This document shows positions 1-5,063 of a stretch of 6,749 nucleotides of DNA, piece by piece (the first letter of the stretch is position 1; each line of letters opens with the position of its first letter). Source of the stretch: Gemmatimonadota bacterium (lineage in GTDB: Bacteria > Gemmatimonadota > Gemmatimonadetes > Palauibacterales > Palauibacteraceae). Location: contig JAMJQV010000037.1 of the NCBI GenBank assembly GCA_023554435.1, forward strand, positions 1 to 6,749, in the 5' to 3' direction. Made by a program: the position numbers and the translations under genes. The notes under the pieces are model-generated. The model ran no database searches, was not told the origin of the DNA, and saw nothing but the letters and a program-made list of their open reading frames with translations.

Positions 1-424
1 GTTCTCCTTCACCGCTCTGGTGGCCGTTGGCGACGGCCAGGGCAAGGTCGGCACGTCGCTCGGAAAGGCCAACGAAGTGGCTGAGGCCATCCGCAAGGGA
101 CTGGAGCAGGCCCGAAAAGCCATGGTCGAGATCCCGATTCGCGGCGGCACGATTCCGCACGAGATGATCGGGCGGCACGGCGCGGGCAAGGTGCTTCTGA
201 AGCCTGCTTCGCCCGGTACGGGCGTGATTGCCGGTGGACCGGTGCGGGCCGTGCTCGATTGCGCCGGTGTGCAGGATATCCTCACCAAGAGCCTCGGATC
301 GAACAATCCGCTCAACGTGGTCGCGGCCACGATGAATGGCCTCCAGAGTCTCATGACTCCAGAGGCCGTGGCACGGGAGCGCGGCGTGGATGTCGAGGTG
401 ATCCGGGAGGCGATGCGTGGCTAA
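1..424 (+). CDS. rpsE: 30S ribosomal protein uS5, 5'-truncated
   Basis: Small-subunit protein uS5, which lies near the mRNA entry and decoding region of the 30S subunit and contributes to accuracy. The frame is open from base 2 and begins inside the gene with FSFTALVAVGDG, the conserved end of the N-terminal double-stranded-RNA-binding fold; by comparison with E. coli S5 about 30 N-terminal residues lie before the window. The 140 visible residues continue with GKVGTSLGKANEV, the C-terminal-domain block KPASPGTGVIAGG and then NPLNVVAATMNGL, all family hallmarks. The gene ends with TAA at 422-424 and overlaps rpmD by 8 bases, which suggests translational coupling. A GTG at position 20 is an internal valine codon, not a start. 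Identification is secure; the true start is outside the window. Confidence 0.97.
   Translation, partial: FSFTALVAVGDGQGKVGTSLGKANEVAEAIRKGLEQARKAMVEIPIRGGTIPHEMIGRHGAGKVLLKPASPGTGVIAGGPVRAVLDCAGVQDILTKSLGSNNPLNVVAATMNGLQSLMTPEAVARERGVDVEVIREAMRG
405..410 (+). promoter_or_regulatory. Ribosome binding site of rpmD inside rpsE
   Basis: GGGAGG lies 6 bases before a GTG codon at 417 and is embedded in the last codons of rpsE. It supports the GTG start of rpmD in spite of the 8-base gene overlap. Confidence 0.7.
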
Positions 425-602
425 CCACATCCGGATAAAGCAGGTGCGCAGCGGCAGCAACGCGATCAAGAAGCAGCGTGCGACGCTGGAGGCATTGGGC
501 CTTCGCCATCACCAGGCCGAGGTCATCAAGGAAGACAACCCGGCCATTCGTGGAATGATCAGGGTCGTCGCGCACCTGGTGGAAGTCGAGGAGGTCGACT
601 AG
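417..602 (+). CDS. rpmD: 50S ribosomal protein uL30
   Basis: Large-subunit protein uL30, a small single-domain protein. The product is 61 residues, the normal bacterial size of about 60. It begins MANHIRIKQVRSGS, matching the first strand and the conserved I-x-Q-x-x-S pattern, followed by a basic helix with KKQRATLEALGLR. The C-terminal part NPAIRGMIRVVAHLVEVEEV matches the family's N-x-x-x-R-G-M-I-x-x-V-x-H-x-V block. The GTG start at 417 overlaps the end of rpsE and has GGGAGG 6 bases upstream. The gene ends with TAG at 600-602, four bases before rplO. The order rpsE-rpmD-rplO is the standard spc-operon order and supports the call. Confidence 0.97.
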   Translation: MANHIRIKQVRSGSNAIKKQRATLEALGLRHHQAEVIKEDNPAIRGMIRVVAHLVEVEEVD

Positions 603-606
603 ACCC

Positions 607-1065
607 ATGGCAGACAGCAAGAGAATAGGCCTGGACAACCTGAGCCCGACGCCCGGCTCCCGCGGGAAGCGGAAGCGCGTCGGAAGGGGCCACGGTTCGG
701 GTCATGGAAAGACCTCGGGAAGGGGCCACAAGGGACAGAAGTCTCGTTCCGGCGCTTCGATCCCGGCGTGGTTCGAGGGCGGCCAGATGCCGCTGTATCG
801 GCGCGTTCCGAAGCGCGGCTTCAAGCCGATCAATCGACGCGAGTACCAGGTCGTCAACGTGGGCCTGATCGCGAACCTCGAGGGTTCGACGTTCGGGCCT
901 GAAGAACTGAAAGCGCACGGACTCATCGCGTCGCTGAACAAGCCCGTTAAGATTCTCGGGGTTGGATCGGCCGGCCGCGCGGTGACGGTTCGCGCACACG
1001 CGTTCAGTGCAACGGCGCGCGAGAAGATCGAAGCGGACGGCGGAACCGTGGAACTGATCGGCTGA
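607..1065 (+). CDS. rplO: 50S ribosomal protein uL15
   Basis: Large-subunit protein uL15, a late-assembly protein that threads a long basic N-terminal extension into 23S rRNA. The product is 152 residues (usual about 145-150). Residues 1-15 hold the conserved start with LDNLSPTPGS. Residues 20-50 are a Gly/Lys/Arg/His-rich extension (KRVGRGHGSGHGKTSGRGHK), followed by FEGGQMPLYRRVPKRGF at about 56-72. The C-terminal globular part contains VKILGVGSAG and ends with ATAREKIEADGGTVELIG, the family signature. ATG at 607 is preceded by GAGGAGGT at 588-595 with 11 bases of spacing. The TGA stop is one base away from the secY ATG, so secY translation probably depends on ribosomes finishing rplO. Confidence 0.98.
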   Translation: MADSKRIGLDNLSPTPGSRGKRKRVGRGHGSGHGKTSGRGHKGQKSRSGASIPAWFEGGQMPLYRRVPKRGFKPINRREYQVVNVGLIANLEGSTFGPEELKAHGLIASLNKPVKILGVGSAGRAVTVRAHAFSATAREKIEADGGTVELIG

Positions 1066-1066
1066 C

Positions 1067-2413
1067 ATGGCGAACGAACGCACTCAAGCGCTGCAGGCTG
1101 CCCAGAATCTCTTCAAGATCCCGGAGCTGAAGAGCAAGATCCTCTTCACGCTGCTCTGCCTGGCCATCTATCGGCTTGGCTCGCACATCCCGACGGCGGG
1201 CGTCAACGTACTGGCCCTCCAGCAGCTGGCCGGCCAGTTCCAGGGCACCCTGTTCGGGATCTACGATCTCTTCACGGGTGGAGCCCTGCAGCGGGCCACG
1301 GTGTTCGCTCTGGGCATCATGCCGTACATCTCGGCCAGCATCATCTTCCAGGTACTCGGGTCGACTTTCCCGACGATCGAGAAGTTGCAGAAGGAGGGCG
1401 AGGACGGCCGGCGGAAGCTGACCCAGTGGACGCGCTACTCCACGGTCTTCCTGTGCATCATGCAGGCGTACGGTTACTCGATCTTCCTCGAATCGCAGCC
1501 GGGTGTCGTGGTGTTCCCCGGCTGGGCGTTCCGGATCGAGACGGTCCTGCTGCTCACCGCTGGTGGTGTCTTCGTCATGTGGCTCGGCGAGCAGATCACC
1601 GAGCGGGGCATCGGGACCGGAATGTCACTGCTGATCTTCTTCTCGATCATCCAGGGCTTTCCGGCGGCGGTATTCAACACGATCGAGCTTCTGCGGGCTG
1701 GCGGAATCAGCCTCTTCAAGCTGATGGCGCTCCTGGTGGTACTGGTCCTGATCACGGCTGCGGTCGTGGCGCTCACCATGGCGGCGCGTCGGATCCCGGT
1801 TCAGATCCCGCGCAAGGTGGTAGGGCGTGGCCGGGTGAGGGAGGGGCAGAAGTCGTTCATCCCGATCCGGATCAACAGCGCCGGTGTGATGCCGATCATC
1901 TTCGCCCAGGCCATCATCATCGTTCCCGGGACGCTGTACTCGTTCACCGGCGGGCAGGGGGCTTCCGGCTTCCTGTACGACTTGAGCCAGATCTTCGCAC
2001 CGGGCTCGATGTGGTACTACGTGACGTATGCCGCCCTGATCATCGTATTCACCTACGTGTACACGGCGATCATCTTCAACCCGGTCGACCTGGCGGAGAA
2101 TCTGAAGAAGCAGGGCGGGTTCATTCCGGGAGTGAAGCCGGGTGCGCAGACGGCGGAATACATCGATCGCGTTCTGACACGCGTGACCCTTCCCGGGTCG
2201 ATTTACCTGGCTGTGATTGCAATCCTCCCGTTCTGGATCTTCGCGGCGTTCGATATCCAGACGTTCTTCTTCGGCGGCACTTCGCTACTGATCGTGGTGG
2301 GTGTGGGCCTCGACACGGTTCAGCAGATGCAGCAGCACCTGCTGCTCCGGCAGTACGAGGGATTCATGAAGAAGGGGCGGGTAAAATACAGGGGCCGTCA
2401 GAAGTACATGTGA
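1067..2413 (+). CDS. secY: Preprotein translocase channel subunit SecY
   Basis: Pore-forming subunit of the SecYEG channel in the inner membrane, which exports unfolded preproteins with SecA and inserts membrane proteins from the ribosome. The product is 448 residues (E. coli 443) with ten hydrophobic segments, roughly at 22-40, 62-75 plus 78-97 (plug and TM2b), 122-142, 157-175, 184-206, 217-238, 271-291, 314-336, 374-396 and 402-420. Hallmarks are GIMPYISASIIFQ (83-95), EGEDGRRKLTQWTRY (110-124), WLGEQITERGIG (172-183), the basic cytoplasmic loop RRIPVQIPRKVVGRGRVREG (241-260) and NPVDLAENLKKQGGFIPG (338-355). The usually invariant Arg of the C5 loop (E. coli R357) is Lys357 here. The ATG lies one base after the rplO stop; only a weak GTGGAA sits 13 bases upstream, which suggests coupled translation. 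Confidence 0.98.
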   Translation: MANERTQALQAAQNLFKIPELKSKILFTLLCLAIYRLGSHIPTAGVNVLALQQLAGQFQGTLFGIYDLFTGGALQRATVFALGIMPYISASIIFQVLGSTFPTIEKLQKEGEDGRRKLTQWTRYSTVFLCIMQAYGYSIFLESQPGVVVFPGWAFRIETVLLLTAGGVFVMWLGEQITERGIGTGMSLLIFFSIIQGFPAAVFNTIELLRAGGISLFKLMALLVVLVLITAAVVALTMAARRIPVQIPRKVVGRGRVREGQKSFIPIRINSAGVMPIIFAQAIIIVPGTLYSFTGGQGASGFLYDLSQIFAPGSMWYYVTYAALIIVFTYVYTAIIFNPVDLAENLKKQGGFIPGVKPGAQTAEYIDRVLTRVTLPGSIYLAVIAILPFWIFAAFDIQTFFFGGTSLLIVVGVGLDTVQQMQQHLLLRQYEGFMKKGRVKYRGRQKYM

Positions 2414-2424
2414 CGGGTCCGGAC

Positions 2425-2430
2425 GAGGAG
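2425..2430 (+). promoter_or_regulatory. Ribosome binding site of adk
   Basis: GAGGAG in the 25-base secY-adk gap, 8 bases before a GTG codon at 2439. It decides for GTG at 2439 against the in-frame ATG at 2454, which would remove the first strand leading to the P-loop. Confidence 0.75.
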
Positions 2431-2438
2431 ATCGGGCC

Positions 2439-2993
2439 GTGCGGCTCTTAATAATGGGTCCCCCGGGGGCCGGCAAAGGCACCCAGGGGGAGCTCCTGGC
2501 GAGAAGACTGGGGATACCCCGGCACTCCACGGGAGACATCCTGAGGCAGGCGCTTCGCGACGGGACTCCGATGGGGCTCGAAGCGAAGCGATACATGCAC
2601 GCCGGCGAGCTGGTCCCGGATGACGTGATCCTCGGGATCGTCGGAGAGGCCCTGGCGCACGAGGAGTCGGAGCCGGGGTTCCTCCTGGATGGTTTTCCAC
2701 GGACCGTGGCGCAGGCGGAAGGGCTTCGCAAGCTCCTGCTCGACCAGGGCCAGAAGCTGGACGCGATCGTGGATCTGTCCGTTCCCGACGACGAGATCAT
2801 GAAGCGCCTGTCGACGCGGGGACGCAAGGACGACTTGCTGGAGACGATCCAGCGCAGGCTCGAAGTCTACGGAAAGAAGAAGAAGCCGCTCCTGGACTTC
2901 TACGCGGCCAGGGGAGTGCGGATCGTGTCCGTCGAGGGCGTCGGTGACATCGACGACATTCAGGCAGACATCCTGGAGCGTCTGTCGCTGTGA
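2439..2993 (+). CDS. adk: Adenylate kinase, short-LID type
   Basis: Cytosolic adenylate kinase, catalysing ATP + AMP to 2 ADP. The product has 184 residues, typical of the short bacterial form (about 180-190) rather than the 210-220 residue form with an extended LID. Seen in order: P-loop GPPGAGKGTQ (7-16), AMP-site HSTGD (29-33) with Arg37, LVPDD (58-62), LLDGFPRT (82-89), the core arginine region at 123, the short-LID sequence RGRKDD (127-132) and ETIQRRLEVY (135-144). No LID zinc-finger cysteines are present. The GTG start is chosen because of GAGGAG 8 bases upstream and because the first strand MRLLIM fits the family. The TGA stop overlaps the map start as GTGA. The position between secY and map is standard in many phyla. 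The closest family match I recall is the 181-residue mycobacterial enzyme. Confidence 0.97.
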   Translation: MRLLIMGPPGAGKGTQGELLARRLGIPRHSTGDILRQALRDGTPMGLEAKRYMHAGELVPDDVILGIVGEALAHEESEPGFLLDGFPRTVAQAEGLRKLLLDQGQKLDAIVDLSVPDDEIMKRLSTRGRKDDLLETIQRRLEVYGKKKKPLLDFYAARGVRIVSVEGVGDIDDIQADILERLSL

Positions 2994-3769
2994 CGCGACT
3001 GAAGACGGCTGACGAGATCGACGCGATCGGTCGAGCCGGAGAGATCGTTGCTGGCGTTCTGGCCCTGGTGGGCGAGCGCGCCGAGCCAGGCGTGAGCACG
3101 GGAGATCTCGACGCGGCCGCTGAGGGCTTCATTCGAGATCACGAGGGCGCCGCGCCGGCCTTCAAGGGGCTGTACGGATTTCCGGCCACGCTGTGCACGA
3201 GCCTCAACGACGAGGTGGTGCACGGCATTCCGTCGCCGGACCGCTGCCTCGAAGAGGGGGATCTGCTCGGCGTGGACGTCGGGGTGGTCCTCAATGAGAT
3301 GTTCGCAGACGCCGCGGTGACCGTGCCGGTGGGGGAGCCTTCGGCGGAAGCGCGACGTTTGCTCGCCGTCACGCGGGCCTCGCTGGACGTTGGAGTCCAG
3401 CAGGCCTCGGCGGGATCCACGCTGGGCGATGTGGGCGCGGCGATCCAGGCGGTGGTGGAGGACGCGGGATACAGTGTGATCCGTGAGCTGGTGGGTCACG
3501 GGGTCGGGTTCGCTCCGCACGAAGAGCCGCATGTGCCCAACTTCGGGCGCAGGGGGCAGGGAGCGGAGCTCGAAGAAGGTCTCGTCATCGCCATCGAGCC
3601 GATGGTGAACGTAGGCCGCCGTCACATCCGGACGTTGGCGGACGGGTGGACGGTCGTAACCGCTGACGGGAGTCTGTCGGCGCATTTCGAGCACACGGTG
3701 GCGGTGACGCCGGAGGGTCCCAGGATCCTCACGAGGCGAAGCGGCGACCGCGGTTCGAAGGAGGAGTAG
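2990..3769 (+). CDS. map: Type I methionine aminopeptidase
   Basis: Metalloenzyme that removes the initiator methionine from nascent proteins after deformylation. The product is 259 residues (E. coli 264) and is a plain catalytic domain without an N-terminal extension. All catalytic residues are present: His78 in VVHGIP, metal ligands Asp96, Asp107 (11 apart, as in E. coli D97/D108), His170 in GHGVG, Glu203 in IEPMVN and Glu234 in HFEHTVAVT, plus His177 in HEEPHVPNFG. Around the second aspartate the common GDT is ADA (residues 106-108). The last ten residues are a charged tail (RSGDRGSKEE). The GTG start overlaps the adk stop by 4 bases (GTGA); GGAG at 2975-2978 lies 11 bases upstream, and no earlier in-frame start is near. 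The TAG stop is one base from infA. Confidence 0.97.
   Translation: MTRLKTADEIDAIGRAGEIVAGVLALVGERAEPGVSTGDLDAAAEGFIRDHEGAAPAFKGLYGFPATLCTSLNDEVVHGIPSPDRCLEEGDLLGVDVGVVLNEMFADAAVTVPVGEPSAEARRLLAVTRASLDVGVQQASAGSTLGDVGAAIQAVVEDAGYSVIRELVGHGVGFAPHEEPHVPNFGRRGQGAELEEGLVIAIEPMVNVGRRHIRTLADGWTVVTADGSLSAHFEHTVAVTPEGPRILTRRSGDRGSKEE
3758..3766 (+). promoter_or_regulatory. Strong ribosome binding site for the TTG start of infA
   Basis: AAGGAGGAG at the end of map contains a near-perfect anti-Shine-Dalgarno match (AAGGAGG, 3758-3764) that ends 6 bases before TTG at 3771. It overlaps the last codons of map and decides the unusual infA start. Confidence 0.8.
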
Positions 3770-3770
3770 T

Positions 3771-3989
3771 TTGGCGAAAGAGGAACCGATCCAGATGGCC
3801 GGGGAAGTCATTGAAGCACTTCCGAATGCCATGTTCAGGGTCAAGCTCGAGAACGAACACGAGATCACGTGCCACGTGTCGGGCAAGATCCGCATGAACT
3901 ACATCCGGATCCTCCCGGGGGACAAGGTCACGGTGGAGATGTCGCCCTACGATCTGACGAAGGGGCGCATCACTTACCGGTTCAAGTAA
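3771..3989 (+). CDS. infA: Translation initiation factor IF-1
   Basis: IF-1, a one-domain OB-fold protein that binds the 30S A site during initiation and helps IF-2 and IF-3 select the initiator tRNA. The product is exactly 72 residues, the family norm, beginning MAKEEPIQMAGEVIEALPNA, then MFRVKLENEHEITCHVSGKI and ending NYIRILPGDKVTVEMSPYDL plus TKGRITYRFK, nearly colinear with E. coli IF-1. The start codon is TTG, supported by the conserved MAKE beginning and by AAGGAGG 6 bases upstream; the next in-frame ATG at 3795 would delete the conserved first eight residues. One base separates it from map, so the two are probably cotranslated. The stop is TAA at 3987-3989, followed by the longest non-coding gap in the window. 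Confidence 0.98.
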   Translation: MAKEEPIQMAGEVIEALPNAMFRVKLENEHEITCHVSGKIRMNYIRILPGDKVTVEMSPYDLTKGRITYRFK

Positions 3990-3994
3990 GGTCG

Positions 3995-4023
3995 TTGATT
4001 CACGGGCACACAGCCGTTATCTT
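3995..4023 (+). promoter_or_regulatory. Candidate sigma70-type promoter upstream of rpmJ
   Basis: In the 76-base infA-rpmJ gap, TTGATT (3995-4000) and TATCTT (4018-4023) are separated by exactly 17 bases. Each hexamer matches 4 of 6 consensus positions. The gap is more AT-rich than its surroundings. Transcription would begin near 4030, about 35 bases before rpmJ, and would let bL36, uS13, uS11, uS4 and alpha be expressed apart from the upstream genes. No -10 extension (TGn) is seen, and the phylum's own promoter consensus is unknown to me, so this is a suggestion only. Confidence 0.4.
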
Positions 4024-4065
4024 CAAAAGCTGTCTCGTGAACGGTTGAAAAGGACGGATTGCGTC

Positions 4066-4182
4066 ATGAAGGTGCGTTCGAGCGTTAAGCGGATCTGCGA
4101 ACACTGCAAGATTATTCGGCGCCGCGGGGTGGTGCGGGTGATCTGCAGCCGTGATCCGAAGCATAAGCAGCGGCAAGGATAG
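4066..4182 (+). CDS. rpmJ: 50S ribosomal protein bL36, zinc-ribbon form
   Basis: The smallest large-subunit protein, bound to 23S rRNA. The product is 38 residues, identical in length to E. coli L36, beginning MKVRSSVKRICEHCK and ending CSRDPKHKQRQG. The zinc ligands Cys11, Cys14, Cys27 and His33 are all present, so this is the zinc-binding C+ form and not a zinc-sparing paralogue. ATG at 4066 is preceded by AAAAGGA (4048-4054) with 11 bases of spacing, and the stop is TAG at 4180-4182. The infA-rpmJ-rpsM order is the usual one, which, with the almost invariant sequence, makes the call secure despite the small size. It is the first gene after the candidate promoter at 3995-4023. Confidence 0.98.
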   Translation: MKVRSSVKRICEHCKIIRRRGVVRVICSRDPKHKQRQG

Positions 4183-4189
4183 AAGACGT

Positions 4190-4223
4190 TCGGTCTGGCA
4201 GGCCGCAGGGCCCCGCGGACCGA
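4190..4223 (+). promoter_or_regulatory. RNA hairpin in the rpmJ-rpsM gap, possible translational control site
   Basis: The 34-base element folds as an 8-bp lower stem (4190-4197 with 4216-4223, one G-U pair), a symmetric 3x3 internal loop, a 4-bp GGCC/GGCC upper stem (4201-4204 with 4209-4212) and a GCAG loop. A second helix, CGTT 4187-4190 with AACG 4231-4234, could close beneath it and would reach the first G of the rpsM ribosome-binding region GGGTGG (4234-4239). No T-run follows, so it is not an intrinsic terminator. In E. coli the alpha operon is repressed by S4 binding a pseudoknot before rpsM; the location is the same but no sequence likeness is claimed. The fold was worked out by hand without energies. 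Confidence 0.4.
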
Positions 4224-4242
4224 CAATCTGAACGGGTGGTAC

Positions 4243-4626
4243 ATGGCAAGAATAGCCGGCGTTGACCTCCCCCGGGAAAAGCGGGTCGAGATCGCCCTGA
4301 CGTACATCTACGGGATCGGTCGCTCGACATCGCAGGCGATCCTGGCCGAAGCGGCCATGGATCCGGACACCCGGGTGCGTGACCTCTCGGACGAGGATGT
4401 CAACAAGCTCCGACGGGTCATCGAGGCCCATTACAAGGTGGAAGGTGCGCTTCGCACGGAAACGTCCATGAACATCAAGCGTCTCATGGACATCGGCTGC
4501 TATCGGGGCCTGCGGCACCGTCGCGGCCTTCCGGTCAGAGGACAGCGGACGCACACGAATGCGCGCACCCGCAAGGGTCCGCGTCGCGCGGTGGCTGGCA
4601 AGAAGAAGCCGCCTTCCAAGAAATAG
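4243..4626 (+). CDS. rpsM: 30S ribosomal protein uS13
   Basis: Head protein of the 30S subunit; it forms intersubunit bridges with the 50S and its C-terminal tail reaches the tRNAs. The product is 127 residues (family about 115-130). It starts MARIAGVDLPREKRVEIALT, followed by the helix-two-turn-helix region with YIYGIG (21-26) and the long central helix. The family signature RGLRHRRGLPVRGQ spans 88-101, followed by THTNARTRKGP, and the tail is Lys/Pro-rich (GKKKPPSKK). ATG at 4243 has GGGTGG at 4234-4239, a modest ribosome binding site only 3 bases away, so a foldable leader could readily affect its translation. The stop is TAG at 4624-4626. It is the first gene of the classical alpha operon. 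Confidence 0.98.
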   Translation: MARIAGVDLPREKRVEIALTYIYGIGRSTSQAILAEAAMDPDTRVRDLSDEDVNKLRRVIEAHYKVEGALRTETSMNIKRLMDIGCYRGLRHRRGLPVRGQRTHTNARTRKGPRRAVAGKKKPPSKK

Positions 4627-4638
4627 GGACGACGACAC

Positions 4639-5019
4639 GTGGCAAAGCCGATTCGCAGGAAGAAGCGCCAGGTTGACGCGGAGGGTGTCGCCCACATCAA
4701 GGCGACCTTCAACAATACGATCATCACGATCACGGAACTCGACGGTGGGACCGTGGCCTGGGCCAGCGCAGGGAAGGCTGGTTTCAAGGGCTCGAAGAAA
4801 TCCACACCGTTCGCCGCTACGATCGCGGCTGAGACCGTGGGGCGAGAGGCCGCCTCGATGGGCATGAAGCGGCTGCACGTTCGAGTACAGGGTCCGGGCT
4901 CGGGTCGCGAGTCGGCGATTCAGGCCCTTCAGAGTGCTGGCCTGACGATCCGGTCGATCCGCGACGTCACGCCGATTCCGCACAACGGTTGCCGCCCGCC
5001 CAAGAAGCGTCGGGTTTGA
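4639..5019 (+). CDS. rpsK: 30S ribosomal protein uS11
   Basis: Platform protein of the 30S subunit that contacts 16S rRNA near the E site. The product is 126 residues (E. coli 129). It begins with a basic tail (MAKPIRRKKRQ), then HIKATFNNTIITITE at 19-33 and GGTVAWASAGKAGFKGSKKS at 36-55. It ends with the signature block VQGPGSGRESAIQALQSAGL (83-102) and DVTPIPHNGCRPPKKRRV (109-126), almost identical to E. coli. Asn116-Gly117 corresponds to the Asn-Gly site reported as isoaspartate in E. coli S11. The GTG start at 4639 is 12 bases after rpsM, with a weak GGGA at 4626-4629 overlapping the rpsM stop; no better start is present and MAKP fits the family. Confidence 0.97.
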   Translation: MAKPIRRKKRQVDAEGVAHIKATFNNTIITITELDGGTVAWASAGKAGFKGSKKSTPFAATIAAETVGREAASMGMKRLHVRVQGPGSGRESAIQALQSAGLTIRSIRDVTPIPHNGCRPPKKRRV

Positions 5020-5052
5020 GGCGCGCAGCCGGGAACACGAAGGCGACAGGTT

Positions 5053-5059
5053 AAGGAAG
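5053..5059 (+). promoter_or_regulatory. Ribosome binding site of rpsD
   Basis: AAGGAAG in the 44-base rpsK-rpsD gap; AAGGA ends 6 bases before the ATG at 5064. It is one of the clearer binding sites in the window. I saw no convincing hairpin or promoter in the rest of this gap. Confidence 0.7.
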
Positions 5060-5063
5060 CCAG

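Noticed and set aside
20..22. GTG at position 20 as a start of rpsE
   Set aside because: Conserved uS5 residues FSFTAL are encoded upstream in the same frame, so this is an internal valine codon.
2331..2346. Inverted repeat AGCAGCA / TGCTGCT near the end of secY
   Set aside because: The 2-base loop and the codon runs for Gln-Gln and Leu-Leu-Leu explain it as coding sequence; it is inside the gene with no T-run.
1426..2451. 341-codon open frame on the plus strand
   Set aside because: It is an alternative frame of secY; the translation has no membrane segments and is Gly/Arg/His-rich, whereas the secY frame carries all ten segments.
2454..2456. Alternative ATG start for adk
   Set aside because: It would cut off the first strand before the P-loop and has no suitably spaced ribosome binding site; GTG at 2439 has one.
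2460..2469. Palindrome CCCCCGGGGG in adk
   Set aside because: It is produced by the codons of the P-loop GPPGAG and has no loop for a hairpin.
2960..3895. 311-codon open frame on the minus strand
   Set aside because: It lies opposite map and infA, which have complete family motifs, and its translation is Arg/His-rich without a recognisable fold. It is a shadow caused by high GC.
4002..4017. Small inverted repeat ACGG / CCGT in the infA-rpmJ gap
   Set aside because: The stem is only 4 bp with an 8-base loop and no T-run, too weak for a terminator or operator call.
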